A stretch of DNA of 64,000 bases from an uncultured Corynebacterium sp. (GCF_937999985.1 NZ_CALLDG010000052.1:1-64000), one strand, 5' to 3'. Shown: positions 26,364-35,392, counted from the first letter of the stretch. Program-made: numbers and translations. Notes: generated from the letters alone by a model not told the origin.

Positions 26364-26699
26364 TTAGCCCAGGAAGCCGTTGTACTTCAGGAAGTTGTAG
26401 GCCGGAGCAACGACCAGGCCGAACACGGCAGCGGCTGCAGCAGCGATGCCGCCGCCAACCAGGAGCTTGGCCCACATGCCGAAGTCACCCTTGTCTTCTT
26501 CCTTGTACTTCGGGTCCAGCCAGTTGCGGATCTGGTCGCCAGAAGCGGACTTGTCCAGCTCCAGGCTGCCCTTCAGGCCGCCCTGCTGCTGGGAGGAGCC
26601 CGGGGTGGTGCCCTCCTCAGCAGCAGCAACGGAAACGCCGGAGATGGCAACGGTGGTAGCGGTAGCAACAGCCAGAGCTGCGTTACGGAACTTACGCAT
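26364..26699 (-). CDS. Small secreted protein with a C-terminal hydrophobic helix (paralogue 2)
   Basis: This 111-residue protein has a signal peptide almost the same as its neighbour (MRKFRNAALAVATATTVA against MKNFRKAALAIATASTVA), likely cut near 27. The mature part begins with Gly/Ser/Gln-rich sequence, has no cysteine, and ends in a hydrophobic Ala/Gly/Val helix (about 73-102) followed by FLKYNG. AGAAAGG precedes the ATG. The next paralogue starts 54 bp downstream, so both are probably transcribed together. Function not recognised. Confidence 0.8.
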   Translation of the reverse strand: MRKFRNAALAVATATTVAISGVSVAAAEEGTTPGSSQQQGGLKGSLELDKSASGDQIRNWLDPKYKEEDKGDFGMWAKLLVGGGIAAAAAAVFGLVVAPAYNFLKYNGFLG

Positions 26700-27191
26700 G
26701 TGAAATGCCTTTCTGTAAGTGTGAGTGGTTCGAAGTCAAGGACTACACTCAAGCTTCTCTTGGCTTCTTGGATGCCGCCCACTCTTTCATAAGAGAATCT
26801 GGCCACGAAGCTGTAGAAATGCTGGCAAGCCCTAACAAAGAGACACTCTAACAGGAATTTTGATTCAGTGGGAAGTCGGAGGCTAACTTTCCATGTGATT
26901 TGAGTCATGCAGGGGTTAGGTACTGAAATTGTTGTCAGCTCACCCACATTTACCCAGGTATATGCATATATCTATCACACCTCGGCGTGTCGCCTTGCTT
27001 ATTTCGCAAGCCACCCATAAGGGGGTGCTTGGTGGCAATCCTGCGATCATGAGCTTCCCTAAAAATGAGTTTTTACACATTGTGTACTCAGGTTGTGGTG
27101 CGTGGATCTCAATCGCCGTTAACCAAACGCTGCGAACAAGATCACCTGAAGGTCACTTCCCGTTTACCTAGCAATTGTAAATTTGCCTGCT
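26700..27191. other. 492-bp intergenic region between paralogue 2 and ugd
   Basis: This AT-richer region must hold divergent promoters. The only clear element is a perfect palindrome TATATGCATATA at 26959-26970. An open frame at 26573-26947 on the minus strand is not credible as a gene: no ribosome-binding site and it overlaps paralogue 2. TAAATT at 27178-27183, 8 nt before the ugd ATG, is a possible -10 for a leaderless ugd transcript. Confidence 0.5.
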
Positions 27192-28553
27192 ATGCGTATG
27201 ACAGTGTTTGGAACCGGATACCTTGGCGCAACCCACGCCGCCTGCATGGCCGAAATGGGCCACGACGTACTCGGAGTCGATGTCGACCCGGATAAAATCC
27301 AAGCTCTCTCCGAAGGGCGCGTCCCCTTCTTCGAGCCCGGCCTGCCGGAGATCCTCACCCGCAACATCGAAGCCGGCCGCCTGCGCTTCACCACCGACTA
27401 CGCCGAAGCCGCCGAGTTCGCCGACGTGCACTTCATTGGCGTGGGCACCCCGCAGCGCAAGGGCTCCTATGCCGCGGACACCACCTATGTAAATGCTGTC
27501 ATCGAAACGCTCGCCCCACTAGCCAAGGGCAATCACACCATCTTTGGCAAGTCCACCGTCCCGGTCGGCACTGCGCACGAGCTGCAGCAGAAGGCGGATG
27601 AGATCGTGGCGGCGTCCCCAAACGATGCCCGAATCACCATCGCGTGGAACCCCGAGTTCCTGCGCGAAGGCCACGCGGTGAAAGACACGCTGCACCCCGA
27701 CCGCATCGTCCTCGGCCTCGGCGGCGATAGCTCCAACAGCGACGACCGCGCCGAGCAGCAGCGGGTAGAGGAGCTCGCCCGCGAAATCTACGCCCCCGCA
27801 CTCGAGGAAGGCACGCCCTTCCTGGTCATGGACCTGCCGACCGCGGAGCTGGTCAAGGTCTCCGCGAACGCCTTCCTGGCTACCAAAATCTCCTTCATCA
27901 ACGCGGTCTCCGAGCTGTGCGAGATCGTCGGCGCGGACGTCACCGCACTCGCCGACGCGATTGGCATGGACGACCGCATCGGGCGCAAGTTCCTCGGCGC
28001 CGGCCTGGGCTTCGGCGGCGGTTGCCTGCCGAAGGATATTCGCGCGTTTATGGCGCGCGCAGGTGAGCTCGGCGCGGATCAGGCCTTGACGTTCCTTCGT
28101 GAGGTGGACGCCATCAACATGCGCCGCCGCGAGAAGACAGTAGAGCTGGCACGGCAGACGCTGGGCGGCTCCCTGATCGGCCGGAACGTGACGGTCCTCG
28201 GCGCGGCCTTCAAACCCAACAGCGACGATGTGCGCGATTCCCCGGCTTTGTCGGTGGCCGGTTCGCTGTCCCTGAGCGGTGCGAACGTCACCGTGTACGA
28301 CCCGCAGGGTATGGAAAACGCCGCGAAGATCTTCCCCACGCTGACCTACGCGCCGAACGTAGAGGAAGCACTCGAAGGCGCGGAGATCGTGATCGTGGCA
28401 ACCGAGTGGAAGCAGTTCCAGGAGCTCGACCCGGTAGCCGCCCGCAAGCTCGTGGCCGGGGACAACCCCACCGTGCTGGACGGCCGCAACTGCCTACCGC
28501 GCAAGGAATGGGAAGCCGCGGGCTGGAACTTCCTGGCGCTGGGGCGGGGCTAG
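27192..28553 (+). CDS. ugd: UDP-glucose 6-dehydrogenase
   Basis: This 453-residue enzyme oxidises UDP-glucose to UDP-glucuronate with NAD, giving precursor for envelope glycoconjugates. The N-terminal Rossmann motif is GTGYLGATHA, the catalytic cysteine lies in GFGGGCLPKDI near residue 280, and the C-terminal domain includes GAAFKPNSDDVRDSPAL. Length and motifs are standard; the wider UDP-glucose/GDP-mannose dehydrogenase family has the same motifs, but the neighbouring dcd matches the M. tuberculosis dcd-udgA pair. Starts at 27183 (TTG) and 27198 (ATG) are also possible. Confidence 0.88.
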   Translation: MRMTVFGTGYLGATHAACMAEMGHDVLGVDVDPDKIQALSEGRVPFFEPGLPEILTRNIEAGRLRFTTDYAEAAEFADVHFIGVGTPQRKGSYAADTTYVNAVIETLAPLAKGNHTIFGKSTVPVGTAHELQQKADEIVAASPNDARITIAWNPEFLREGHAVKDTLHPDRIVLGLGGDSSNSDDRAEQQRVEELAREIYAPALEEGTPFLVMDLPTAELVKVSANAFLATKISFINAVSELCEIVGADVTALADAIGMDDRIGRKFLGAGLGFGGGCLPKDIRAFMARAGELGADQALTFLREVDAINMRRREKTVELARQTLGGSLIGRNVTVLGAAFKPNSDDVRDSPALSVAGSLSLSGANVTVYDPQGMENAAKIFPTLTYAPNVEEALEGAEIVIVATEWKQFQELDPVAARKLVAGDNPTVLDGRNCLPRKEWEAAGWNFLALGRG

Positions 28554-28603
28554 TACACGGCTAGCTGGCTGCGCACAGCGCCACACCCGCTAGGCTATAG
28601 AGC

Positions 28604-29170
28604 GTGTTGCTTTCAGACCGAGACATCCGCGCCGCCATCAACTCCGGTGAGCTGACGATCGACCCCCACGACGATCAGATGGTTCAGCCATCCAGCATCG
28701 ACGTGCGCCTCGACGGCCTGTTCCGCGTGTTCAATAACTCCAAGTACACGCACATCGACCCGAAGCAGCCGCAGGAGGAACTCACCACCCTGGTGGAAGT
28801 CCCTGACGACGAGGCCTTCATCCTGCACCCCGGCGAGTTCGTCTTGGGCGCGACCCTGGAATGCTTTGGGATTCCCGCCCACCTGGCCGGCCGCCTAGAG
28901 GGCAAGTCCTCCCTGGGTCGCCTGGGCCTGCTCACGCACTCCACGGCCGGGTTCATCGACCCGGGCTTCACCGGGCACATCACCCTGGAACTTTCCAACA
29001 CCGCCAACCTGCCCATCGCCCTCTACCCGGGCATGAAGATCGGCCAGCTGGCACTATTCACCATGACCAGCCCGGCGGAAGCCCCCTACGGCAGCGGCGC
29101 CCTGGGGTCCAAGTACCAGGGGCAGCGCGGCCCGACCCCCTCCAAGGCCTACCTGAACTTCCAGAACTAG
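28604..29170 (+). CDS. dcd: dCTP deaminase
   Basis: This 188-residue enzyme of the dUTPase-like fold converts dCTP to dUTP and may, as in mycobacteria, also hydrolyse dUTP to dUMP. The motifs are [24 protein letters not shown] and [21 protein letters not shown] with the catalytic glutamate in the last. The GTG start has TAGGCT exactly 7 nt upstream and no ribosome-binding site, so it is probably leaderless. Confidence 0.93.
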   Translation: MLLSDRDIRAAINSGELTIDPHDDQMVQPSSIDVRLDGLFRVFNNSKYTHIDPKQPQEELTTLVEVPDDEAFILHPGEFVLGATLECFGIPAHLAGRLEGKSSLGRLGLLTHSTAGFIDPGFTGHITLELSNTANLPIALYPGMKIGQLALFTMTSPAEAPYGSGALGSKYQGQRGPTPSKAYLNFQN

Positions 29171-29184
29171 CTGGGGCGCGAGGT

Positions 29185-29201
29185 GGCGTCGCCAAGAAAA
29201 A
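29185..29201 (+). repeat. Copy of the GGCGTC/A-rich motif between dcd and the aminotransferase gene
   Basis: GGCGTCGCCAAGAAAAAC fills most of the 40-bp gap between two convergent stop codons. It is one of the dispersed copies described in the findings. Confidence 0.45.
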
Positions 29202-29210
29202 CAGCAACAG

Positions 29211-30455
29211 CTACTGCCGGTAGCTAGCCAGGAAGTTACCCAAGCGCTCGATCGCGGCGCGCAGATCCCGGGCCCACGGCAGAGTGACCACGCGGAAGTG
29301 GTCCGGGGTCGGCCAGTTAAAGCCCGTGCCCTGCACCAGGTGGATCTTCTCCGAACGCAGAAGGTCGAACATGAACTGCTCGTCATCGTGAATCTCGTGC
29401 ACATTCGGATCCAGGCGCGGGAAGGCATACAGCGCACCCATCGGCTTCACACAGCTTACGCCCGGGATCTCGTTCAGTGCCTCGTAAGCGGCGTTGCGCT
29501 GCTCCAGCAGGCGCCCACCAGGCAGCACCAGATCGTCGATGGACTGGCGGCCAGAAATAGCCACCTGGATCGCATGCTGCGCCGGCACATTCGGGCACAG
29601 GCGCGTACCAGCCAGCACATTCACGCCCTCGATGAAGCCCTTTGCGTGCCCCTTCGGGCCGGTAATCACCATCCAGCCGGAACGGTAGCCCGCCACGCGG
29701 TACGCCTTCGACAGGCCGTTGTAGGTGATGCACAGCAGGTCCGGGCACAGGGAAGCAATGTTGATGTGCTGAGCGCCGTCGTACAGAATCTTGTCGTAGA
29801 TCTCGTCGGCCAGGATCAGCAGGGAGTGCTCGCGCGCGACGTCCACGATCTGCTGCAGGATCTCGCGAGAGTACACCGCGCCCGTCGGGTTATTCGGGTT
29901 GATAACCACGATGGCCTTCGTGCGCTCCGTGACCTTCGCCTTGATGTCCTCGATGGAGGGCATCCAGTCGTTTTCCTCGTCGCACAGGTAGTGCACGGGG
30001 CGGCCGCCGGCCAGGGAGGTGGAGGCGGTCCACAGCGGGTAGTCCGGGGAGGGGATCAGCACCTCGTCACCGTCGTTGAGCAGCGCCTGCATCGTCATGG
30101 TGATCAGCTCGGATACACCATTGCCCAGGTAGACATCCTCGACGTCGAACTGGGGGAAGCCCGGGATGACCTCGTAGCGGGAGACGATCGCGCGGCGGGC
30201 GCTGATGATGCCCTTCGACGTGGAGTAGCCCTGCGCCGTCGGCAGCGCGGCGATCATGTCGCGCATGATCACATCCGGCGCCTCGAAGCCGAATACCGCG
30301 GGGTTGCCCGTGTTGAGCTTCAGGATGCGGTGCCCGTCGGCCTCCATCCGCTCCGCCTCGGTGTTCACCGGGCCGCGAATTTCGTAGAGGACGTTTTGCA
30401 GCTTCGTCGATTGATCCAGCGTGCGCAGTTCGCTTGGGCGTTTGGGGGTACTCAT
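29211..30455 (-). CDS. alaT: PLP-dependent aminotransferase, AlaT-like
   Basis: This class I/II aminotransferase of about 414 residues has NPNNPTGAVYS in the cofactor site, DEIYDKILYDG after it, the Schiff-base lysine in NGLSKAYRVAGYRSGW near residue 250, and the carboxylate-binding arginine region FRVVTLPW near the end. The family makes alanine from pyruvate and glutamate (or valine). The position next to the Fe-S reductase mirrors Rv0337c-Rv0338c. The ATG at 30455 has CACAAT 7 nt upstream; an ATG at 30464 adds three residues. Confidence 0.82.
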   Translation of the reverse strand: MSTPKRPSELRTLDQSTKLQNVLYEIRGPVNTEAERMEADGHRILKLNTGNPAVFGFEAPDVIMRDMIAALPTAQGYSTSKGIISARRAIVSRYEVIPGFPQFDVEDVYLGNGVSELITMTMQALLNDGDEVLIPSPDYPLWTASTSLAGGRPVHYLCDEENDWMPSIEDIKAKVTERTKAIVVINPNNPTGAVYSREILQQIVDVAREHSLLILADEIYDKILYDGAQHINIASLCPDLLCITYNGLSKAYRVAGYRSGWMVITGPKGHAKGFIEGVNVLAGTRLCPNVPAQHAIQVAISGRQSIDDLVLPGGRLLEQRNAAYEALNEIPGVSCVKPMGALYAFPRLDPNVHEIHDDEQFMFDLLRSEKIHLVQGTGFNWPTPDHFRVVTLPWARDLRAAIERLGNFLASYRQ

Positions 30456-30500
30456 TCTCCCCATTGTGCCATTGTGGCTACTATTTTTATAGTTTTTATT

Positions 30501-30518
30501 GACGCCCCCTCGCGGTTC
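30501..30518 (-). repeat. Copy of the GGCGTCA/A-rich motif upstream of the aminotransferase gene
   Basis: On the minus strand GGCGTCAATAAAAACTATAAAAATAG covers 30506-30481; the A-rich flank would also serve as promoter DNA for the aminotransferase gene. One of the dispersed copies described in the findings. Confidence 0.45.
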
Positions 30519-30547
30519 GACCGGCCGAGGTGTGGCTGTCGGGTGGA

Positions 30548-31390
30548 CTAGTCGTCGTCCGGGTCGGCGTTGTCGTCGGGATCCGTGGCGCCATTGTCAG
30601 GGCCGTTGCCAGCGCCATTGCCGTTGCCGTTTCCGTTGTTTCCGGTGCCGGGGGAGGGGTTGCCGCCGGCGTCTCCGCCGATGCCGCCGGGGCGAGGGGT
30701 GCCACGGTTGGGGTGGCTGGGGCGAGGCTCGTTTTCGCGTGGCGGGCGAGAGGGCTTCGTGCTGCTAGACGGCTCGGAGCTTTCGGATTCGGATTCGGAC
30801 TCGGTGGGGGTTTCTTCTTCTGGCTGCACGGGCTGCTGAGGCGCGTAATAATCCTGGTAGCCGCCACCGTAGCCGGAACCTGCGTCTGGGGTCGGCGGCG
30901 TATCGTCGGCATCGTACTTTCCGGTGGTGGTGGGCTTCGGGTACGAGGGCTTCAGCTGCTCAGTGTTGCTAGAGCTTCCGGGGGCGCCGGTTTCCGTGGA
31001 GCGCATGGCGGTGAAGGCGCCGACGGCGACGATGATGGTGGCGATCAGCCCCAGGGTGAGCACCCAAGCCCAGAAGGGCATGATTCCGAAGAACTTTCGG
31101 AGGCCGGACTTCGGCTTTTCTTCTTCCAGCTCGTCGGGGTTTTCCGGGTCCTCTGGGGCGTCCGGAGCCTTGGGGTTCTCCGTGTTGGCGGAGTTACCGG
31201 CCGCGCCCGAGGCTTCGCCAGCTGCCATGCCACCAGCAGCCGTGCTACCGGTCGCGCTACCGGCCGCCGCGCCACCAGCGTTCAGGTCAGAGTCGCTGAC
31301 AGCTTTCATCACGGAGGTTTCTTCAGCGTCGCTGACGGACTTCCCCGAGTTGAGGGGGTTGTTCTTGTCGTTCGAATCAGCGTCAGTCAT
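30548..31390 (-). CDS. Single-pass membrane protein with low-complexity flanks
   Basis: This 280-residue protein has a cytoplasmic N-terminal half rich in Gly/Ala/Ser and then Glu/Asp/Pro, one transmembrane helix (about 102-128, FWAWVLTLGLIATIIVAVGA) and an extracytoplasmic tail rich in Pro/Ser/Glu, then Gly/Asn repeats and a poly-Asp end. No domain was recognised. It could be a divisome- or wall-associated protein, but this is a guess from architecture alone. Extreme low complexity suggests length varies between strains. Confidence 0.6.
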   Translation of the reverse strand: MTDADSNDKNNPLNSGKSVSDAEETSVMKAVSDSDLNAGGAAAGSATGSTAAGGMAAGEASGAAGNSANTENPKAPDAPEDPENPDELEEEKPKSGLRKFFGIMPFWAWVLTLGLIATIIVAVGAFTAMRSTETGAPGSSSNTEQLKPSYPKPTTTGKYDADDTPPTPDAGSGYGGGYQDYYAPQQPVQPEEETPTESESESESSEPSSSTKPSRPPRENEPRPSHPNRGTPRPGGIGGDAGGNPSPGTGNNGNGNGNGAGNGPDNGATDPDDNADPDDD

Positions 31391-31510
31391 GGAAACCTAC
31401 CTCTATCTGTGGGCGTGAGGCTTGTGTGCGCGGGCTCTTTCTATGAGATTTCATTCTAGGATATTGCGCGCCACGGGTACATTCCCAGCCCCGGGATTGA
31501 CTGGCGGGCG

Positions 31511-31625
31511 GATGTCCCAAATCTTCCACGCTGTTTTTATAACTATTCCATGTGTGCAGGTCAAAGAGTTTTGACGGTTCCGTCATTTCAGTGAAAAACG
31601 TCGAAAATGGAAGATTTGGGACATC
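31511..31625. repeat. Perfect 18-bp inverted repeat enclosing 79 bp, with nested palindromes
   Basis: GATGTCCCAAATCTTCCA at 31511-31528 is perfectly complementary to 31608-31625. Inside lie TGACGG-TT-CCGTCA (31572-31585) and TTTCAGTGAAA (31586-31596). It sits in the 320-bp gap between the Fe-S reductase gene and the 280-residue protein gene. The structure fits a miniature transposable element or a large operator/RNA fold. Confidence 0.7.
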
Positions 31626-31645
31626 GCGCTGGCGGCGAAAGCAAT

Positions 31646-31686
31646 AGCGGCGGCAGATCCAGCGTTCAGCTGGACCCGCCGCCGCT
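31646..31686 (-). terminator. Terminator of the Fe-S reductase gene
   Basis: AGCGGCGGC (31646-31654) pairs with GCCGCCGCT (31678-31686), and inner CCAGC (31659-31663) pairs with GCTGG (31669-31673). It starts 25 bp after the stop; the minus-strand tail is only moderately T-rich. Confidence 0.65.
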
Positions 31687-31710
31687 AATCAGCGTGCGAG
31701 CTAATCGCCT

Positions 31711-34700
31711 TTACTGTGCACCTGGTGCGCCGGGAGCACCCGGAGCGCCGGGGACGATGTTGGTCAGCTTAATCGGACCACCATCGTTGGTTGGCTGTGC
31801 CGGCTGTGCCGGCTGTGCCGGTTGTGCTGGCTGAGCCGGAGCTTCCTCTGCCGGGGTCTCTTTGGCCTGTTCAGCTTCAGCCTGCTTGGCCTCAGTCTGC
31901 TCAACTTCGGTCTGTGTCTCCTCGGCGGGAGCCTCTTCCTCAGCAGGTGCTTCGGCCGGAGCCTCAGCCTGCTGATCCTTTGCCGGAGCTGCCGGGGCAG
32001 CAGCTGCAGCCGCTGCTGCCGGAGCTGCCGGGGCTGCAGGAGCCGGTGCACCCGGTGCACCCGGAGTGGTAGCTGTCAGCTTGATCGGACCGCCATCCTG
32101 TGCGGGCTGAGCCGCCGGGGCTGCCTGCTCTGCCGGTGCGGCCGGTGCGGTTGGAGCTGCCGGAGCGGCCTGCGGAGCCTCAGCGGACTCAGTCTCAGTC
32201 TCTGCCGGTGCGGCTTCCTGTGCCTCTGCCTGGTCCGAGTCGTCGGAAGCTGCGGCGGCAGCGGCGCCAGCGCCAGCTGCAGCGGCACCTGCACCAGCGG
32301 CGGCAGCCGGAGCTGCGGCCGGGGCGGCAGGAGCACCCGGAGCGCCCGGGGCACCCGGAGCAGTGGCGTTCAGCTTGATCGGGCCACCATCCTGAGCCGG
32401 CTGTGCAGCCGGTGCCGCCGGAGCGGCCTGCTCAGCCTTCGGAGCCTCTGCAGACTTGTTGGACTCAGCAGCCGGAGCACCCGGAGCTGCAGGTGCGCCG
32501 CCAGCCTTCGGTGCTTCCTGAGTGTCTTCAGACTTTGGTGCAGCAGGTGCACCCGGAGCAGCCGGAGCACCCGGAGCTGCAGGAGCACCCGGGGCAGCCG
32601 GGGCACCAGCGGAAGGTGCCGACGGAGCAGCAGGTGCGCCCGGGGCTGCTGGAGCACCCGGGGCTGCAGGTGCGCCGCCAGCCTTCGGCGCTTCCTGAGT
32701 GCCTTCAGACTTCGGTGCGGCAGGAGTAGCAGGAGCACCCGGAGCTGCCGGAGCACCCGGGGCAGCCGGAGCGCCAGCGGAAGGTGCGGAAGGTGCCGAC
32801 GGAGCAGATGGTGCAGCAGGAGCGCCAGCGGAAGGTGCGGAAGGCGCAGCCGGAGCACTCGGGGCAGCCGCAGCAGCACCCGCCGCGGCAGCGCCGCCAG
32901 CAGCAGCCGCGCCGCCAGCGGCGGCAGCTTCCTTCTTCTTCTTGGCCTCTTCAGCCTTGCGCTTCTTTTCCTCGGCAGCCTTCTTCTTGGCTTCCTCCTC
33001 GGCCTTGCGCTCGGCTTCCTCGCGGGCCAGCTTCTCCTCGTCTACCCAGCCACGCTCAGGCGCAACCAGGAACTCCGGAGACTTCGGTGCAGGCAGCTCG
33101 CCGTCGACCAGGACGGACTCGCGGAACATTTGGGCGATATCCAGAACCTGGGTGCGGTCCTGCTTGTTTTCGATGTCGGCCTGACGGTTGTTCACACCGT
33201 CGGTCATCATAGTCTTACAGAACGGGCAGCCGATGGCGATGGCGTCCGAGCCGGTGGCCAGAGCTTCGTCCGTACGGTTCAGGTTGATGCGCTCGCCCAG
33301 ATCCTCTTCCATCCACATGCGGGCACCACCGGCACCACAGCAGAAGCCGGTATTGCGGTTACGCTCCATCTCCACCAGGTTGGCGCCGGAAGCGCCGATC
33401 AGCTCACGGGGAGCTTCGAAGACCTTGTTGTGGCGGCCCAGGAAGCAAGGATCGTGGTAGGTGACTTGACGGCCGTTCTGCGGTGCAGATACCGGCTCCA
33501 GGCGCCCCTCGCGGATCAGCTTGTTCAGCAGCTGGGTGTGGTGGACTACCTGGTAGTTACCGCCCAGCTCCGGGTACTCGTTGCGCAGGGTGTTGAAGCA
33601 GTGCGCACAGGTCACAACGATCTTGCGCTGCTTCGGTGGCACGCCCTCGAAGGCGTTGTCCAGGATCTCGATGTTTTGCTCTGCCAGCATCTGGAAGAGG
33701 AACTCGTTACCGGCACGGCGGGCGGAGTCACCAGTACAGCCCTCGCCCTCGCCCAGCACGGCGTACTTCACGCCAGCGGTGTACAGCAGGTCGGCAACAG
33801 CGCGGGTGGTCTTCACCGCGTTGTCGTCGTACACGCCAGCACAGCCAACCCAGAACAGGTACTCGGTGTCGTCGAAGTTCTCGATGTCTTCGCCGAAGAC
33901 CGGCACCTCGATGCCGTCTTCCTTGGCCTTCTCAATCCAGTCGGAGCGCTTGTTGTTGTTCTGGCCCCACGGGTTGCCCTTGGTCTCCAGGTTCTTGAAC
34001 AGGCCACCCAGCTCGGTCGGGAAGTCAGACTCAACCAGCACCTGGTAACGGCGCATGTCGACGATGTGGTCGATGTGCTCGATGTCCACCGGGCACTGCT
34101 CCACACAGGCACCACAGTTGGTGCAAGACCACAGAACGTCGGGGTCGATAACGCCCATCTCGCCCGCAGCGACCAGCTGCAGCAACGGCATGTCCGCGTG
34201 GGCGTCAACAGAAGGATCGTCCAGAACGGCAGTGTCGGCACCGTCGCCGGAGAACATGCCACCTGCGTGGGCCTCGTCCTTACGGGCGGCCTTCAGGTAC
34301 GGCGCGGACTCGATGGCGTGGTCACGCAGGTTGGTGATCAGCAGCTTCGGGCTCAGCGGCTTCGCGGTGTTCCAAGCCGGGCACTGCTCCTGGCAGCGGC
34401 CACACTCGGTACACGAGGTGAAGTCCATCCAGCCCTTCCAGGTGAAGTCGTCGATCTTGCCAACGCCGATCGAGTCTTCCTCCGGGTCTGCGTTTTCCAT
34501 GGTCAGCATGCGGCCACCGGAGGTCAGCGGCTTCGCTGCACCTAGTGCGTTGCGGCCGTCGGCGTTGCGCTTCAGGAAGATGTTGAAGAACGCCATGAAG
34601 CGGTGCCAGGCAACGCCCCACTTGATGTTCATGCCGACGATGAACAGCCAGATCATGCCGGACAGCAGCTTGATCAGCGCGAAGATGGAGACCAGCAGCG

Positions 34701-35349
34701 GGGATTCCGGCAGGATCTTGGCCAGCTGCATGGTGAAGAAGTCGGTGGCCGCGTGGCCGCCCTCGTAGCTGGCGAAGGTGGCGATCTTGGATGCCTTCAC
34801 GAATATCATGCCCAGGCCCTCGATCAGCACGACGGCCTCAACGAAGTAAGCCGCGCCGGAGTTGGAGCCGTAGAAGCGGGCCTTCTTGTCCTTGTCGCCG
34901 ATCTTCTGGCGAATGATGATCAGCGTGATAATACCGATGACGGTGCCCAGGCCCAGCAGCTCGTCCACGAAGTGGTAAACGGCCCAGTCACCGATGATGG
35001 GCCAGCCGCCTTCGGGGTTGAAGATCTGAATGTAGGCCTCGAACCACACCATGGCTCCCAGCAGGAAGCCGACCATGACGAGCCAGTGGGCGATTGCCAC
35101 GCCTGGCTTCTTGGCCATCTTGGTGTGACCGATGATCTCCTTGATCAGGTTCATCAGTCGGCCAGCGGGGTTATCTGTCCTCTTCAGCGCCGGTTGGCCC
35201 AGTCGGATCGTGGTAAAGATCTGCGCCGCGCCGCGGATGAAGAACACCCAGGCGGGGAGGGATAGCAGTGCGCCAATGATGCCCAGTGGGACGGTGATGC
35301 CCCAGGGGATATCGGATGACGTCGCCTGCCCTGCTGCCAGCAGGTACAT
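31711..35349 (-). CDS. Membrane Fe-S reductase (HdrD/GlpC-like, Rv0338c-like) with a long Ala/Pro/Gly tail
   Basis: This 1212-residue protein begins with about five to six membrane helices (to about 260). Two [4Fe-4S] ferredoxin motifs follow, CTECGRCQEQCP near 310 and CTNCGACVEQCP near 410. Two CCG-type cysteine-rich domains contain HDPCFLGRHN and GFCCGAGGARM around 635-680. It would pass electrons between the quinone pool and an unknown donor. After a charged Lys/Glu coiled-coil-like stretch (about 770-815) comes a tail of some 400 residues of Ala/Pro/Gly repeats containing three copies of a DGGPIKL module, each followed by PGAPGAP. GAGGAG precedes the ATG. Rv0338c of M. tuberculosis lies beside the same aminotransferase but is shorter. 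Confidence 0.85.
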   Translation of the reverse strand: MYLLAAGQATSSDIPWGITVPLGIIGALLSLPAWVFFIRGAAQIFTTIRLGQPALKRTDNPAGRLMNLIKEIIGHTKMAKKPGVAIAHWLVMVGFLLGAMVWFEAYIQIFNPEGGWPIIGDWAVYHFVDELLGLGTVIGIITLIIIRQKIGDKDKKARFYGSNSGAAYFVEAVVLIEGLGMIFVKASKIATFASYEGGHAATDFFTMQLAKILPESPLLVSIFALIKLLSGMIWLFIVGMNIKWGVAWHRFMAFFNIFLKRNADGRNALGAAKPLTSGGRMLTMENADPEEDSIGVGKIDDFTWKGWMDFTSCTECGRCQEQCPAWNTAKPLSPKLLITNLRDHAIESAPYLKAARKDEAHAGGMFSGDGADTAVLDDPSVDAHADMPLLQLVAAGEMGVIDPDVLWSCTNCGACVEQCPVDIEHIDHIVDMRRYQVLVESDFPTELGGLFKNLETKGNPWGQNNNKRSDWIEKAKEDGIEVPVFGEDIENFDDTEYLFWVGCAGVYDDNAVKTTRAVADLLYTAGVKYAVLGEGEGCTGDSARRAGNEFLFQMLAEQNIEILDNAFEGVPPKQRKIVVTCAHCFNTLRNEYPELGGNYQVVHHTQLLNKLIREGRLEPVSAPQNGRQVTYHDPCFLGRHNKVFEAPRELIGASGANLVEMERNRNTGFCCGAGGARMWMEEDLGERINLNRTDEALATGSDAIAIGCPFCKTMMTDGVNNRQADIENKQDRTQVLDIAQMFRESVLVDGELPAPKSPEFLVAPERGWVDEEKLAREEAERKAEEEAKKKAAEEKKRKAEEAKKKKEAAAAGGAAAAGGAAAAGAAAAAPSAPAAPSAPSAGAPAAPSAPSAPSAPSAGAPAAPGAPAAPGAPATPAAPKSEGTQEAPKAGGAPAAPGAPAAPGAPAAPSAPSAGAPAAPGAPAAPGAPAAPGAPAAPKSEDTQEAPKAGGAPAAPGAPAAESNKSAEAPKAEQAAPAAPAAQPAQDGGPIKLNATAPGAPGAPGAPAAPAAAPAAAAGAGAAAAGAGAAAAAASDDSDQAEAQEAAPAETETESAEAPQAAPAAPTAPAAPAEQAAPAAQPAQDGGPIKLTATTPGAPGAPAPAAPAAPAAAAAAAAPAAPAKDQQAEAPAEAPAEEEAPAEETQTEVEQTEAKQAEAEQAKETPAEEAPAQPAQPAQPAQPAQPTNDGGPIKLTNIVPGAPGAPGAPGAQ

Positions 35350-35380
35350 GTGAAGCTCCTCGCAAGTCCAGTTATGTATG

Positions 35381-35392
35381 AAGTAATTACTT
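35381..35392. promoter_or_regulatory. Palindrome upstream of the Fe-S reductase gene
   Basis: AAGTAATTACTT is a perfect 12-bp palindrome about 30 bp upstream of the start codon, in a short AT-rich stretch where the promoter should lie. It is a candidate operator; the regulator is unknown. Confidence 0.4.

Noticed and set aside
27003..27036. Hairpin-like AAGCCACCC...GGGGTGCTT in the ugd upstream region
   Set aside because: The stem has mismatches, no T-run, and it does not follow a gene on either strand.
31501..31640. Target-site duplication flanking the 115-bp inverted-repeat element
   Set aside because: The flanks GGCGGGCG and GCGCTGGC are both GC-rich but not direct repeats of any standard length.
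31822..34545. 907-codon open frame on the plus strand
   Set aside because: It mirrors the Fe-S reductase gene; its Cys/Arg/Ser-rich translation is the antisense of Ala/Pro/Gly repeats, with no ribosome-binding site or domain.
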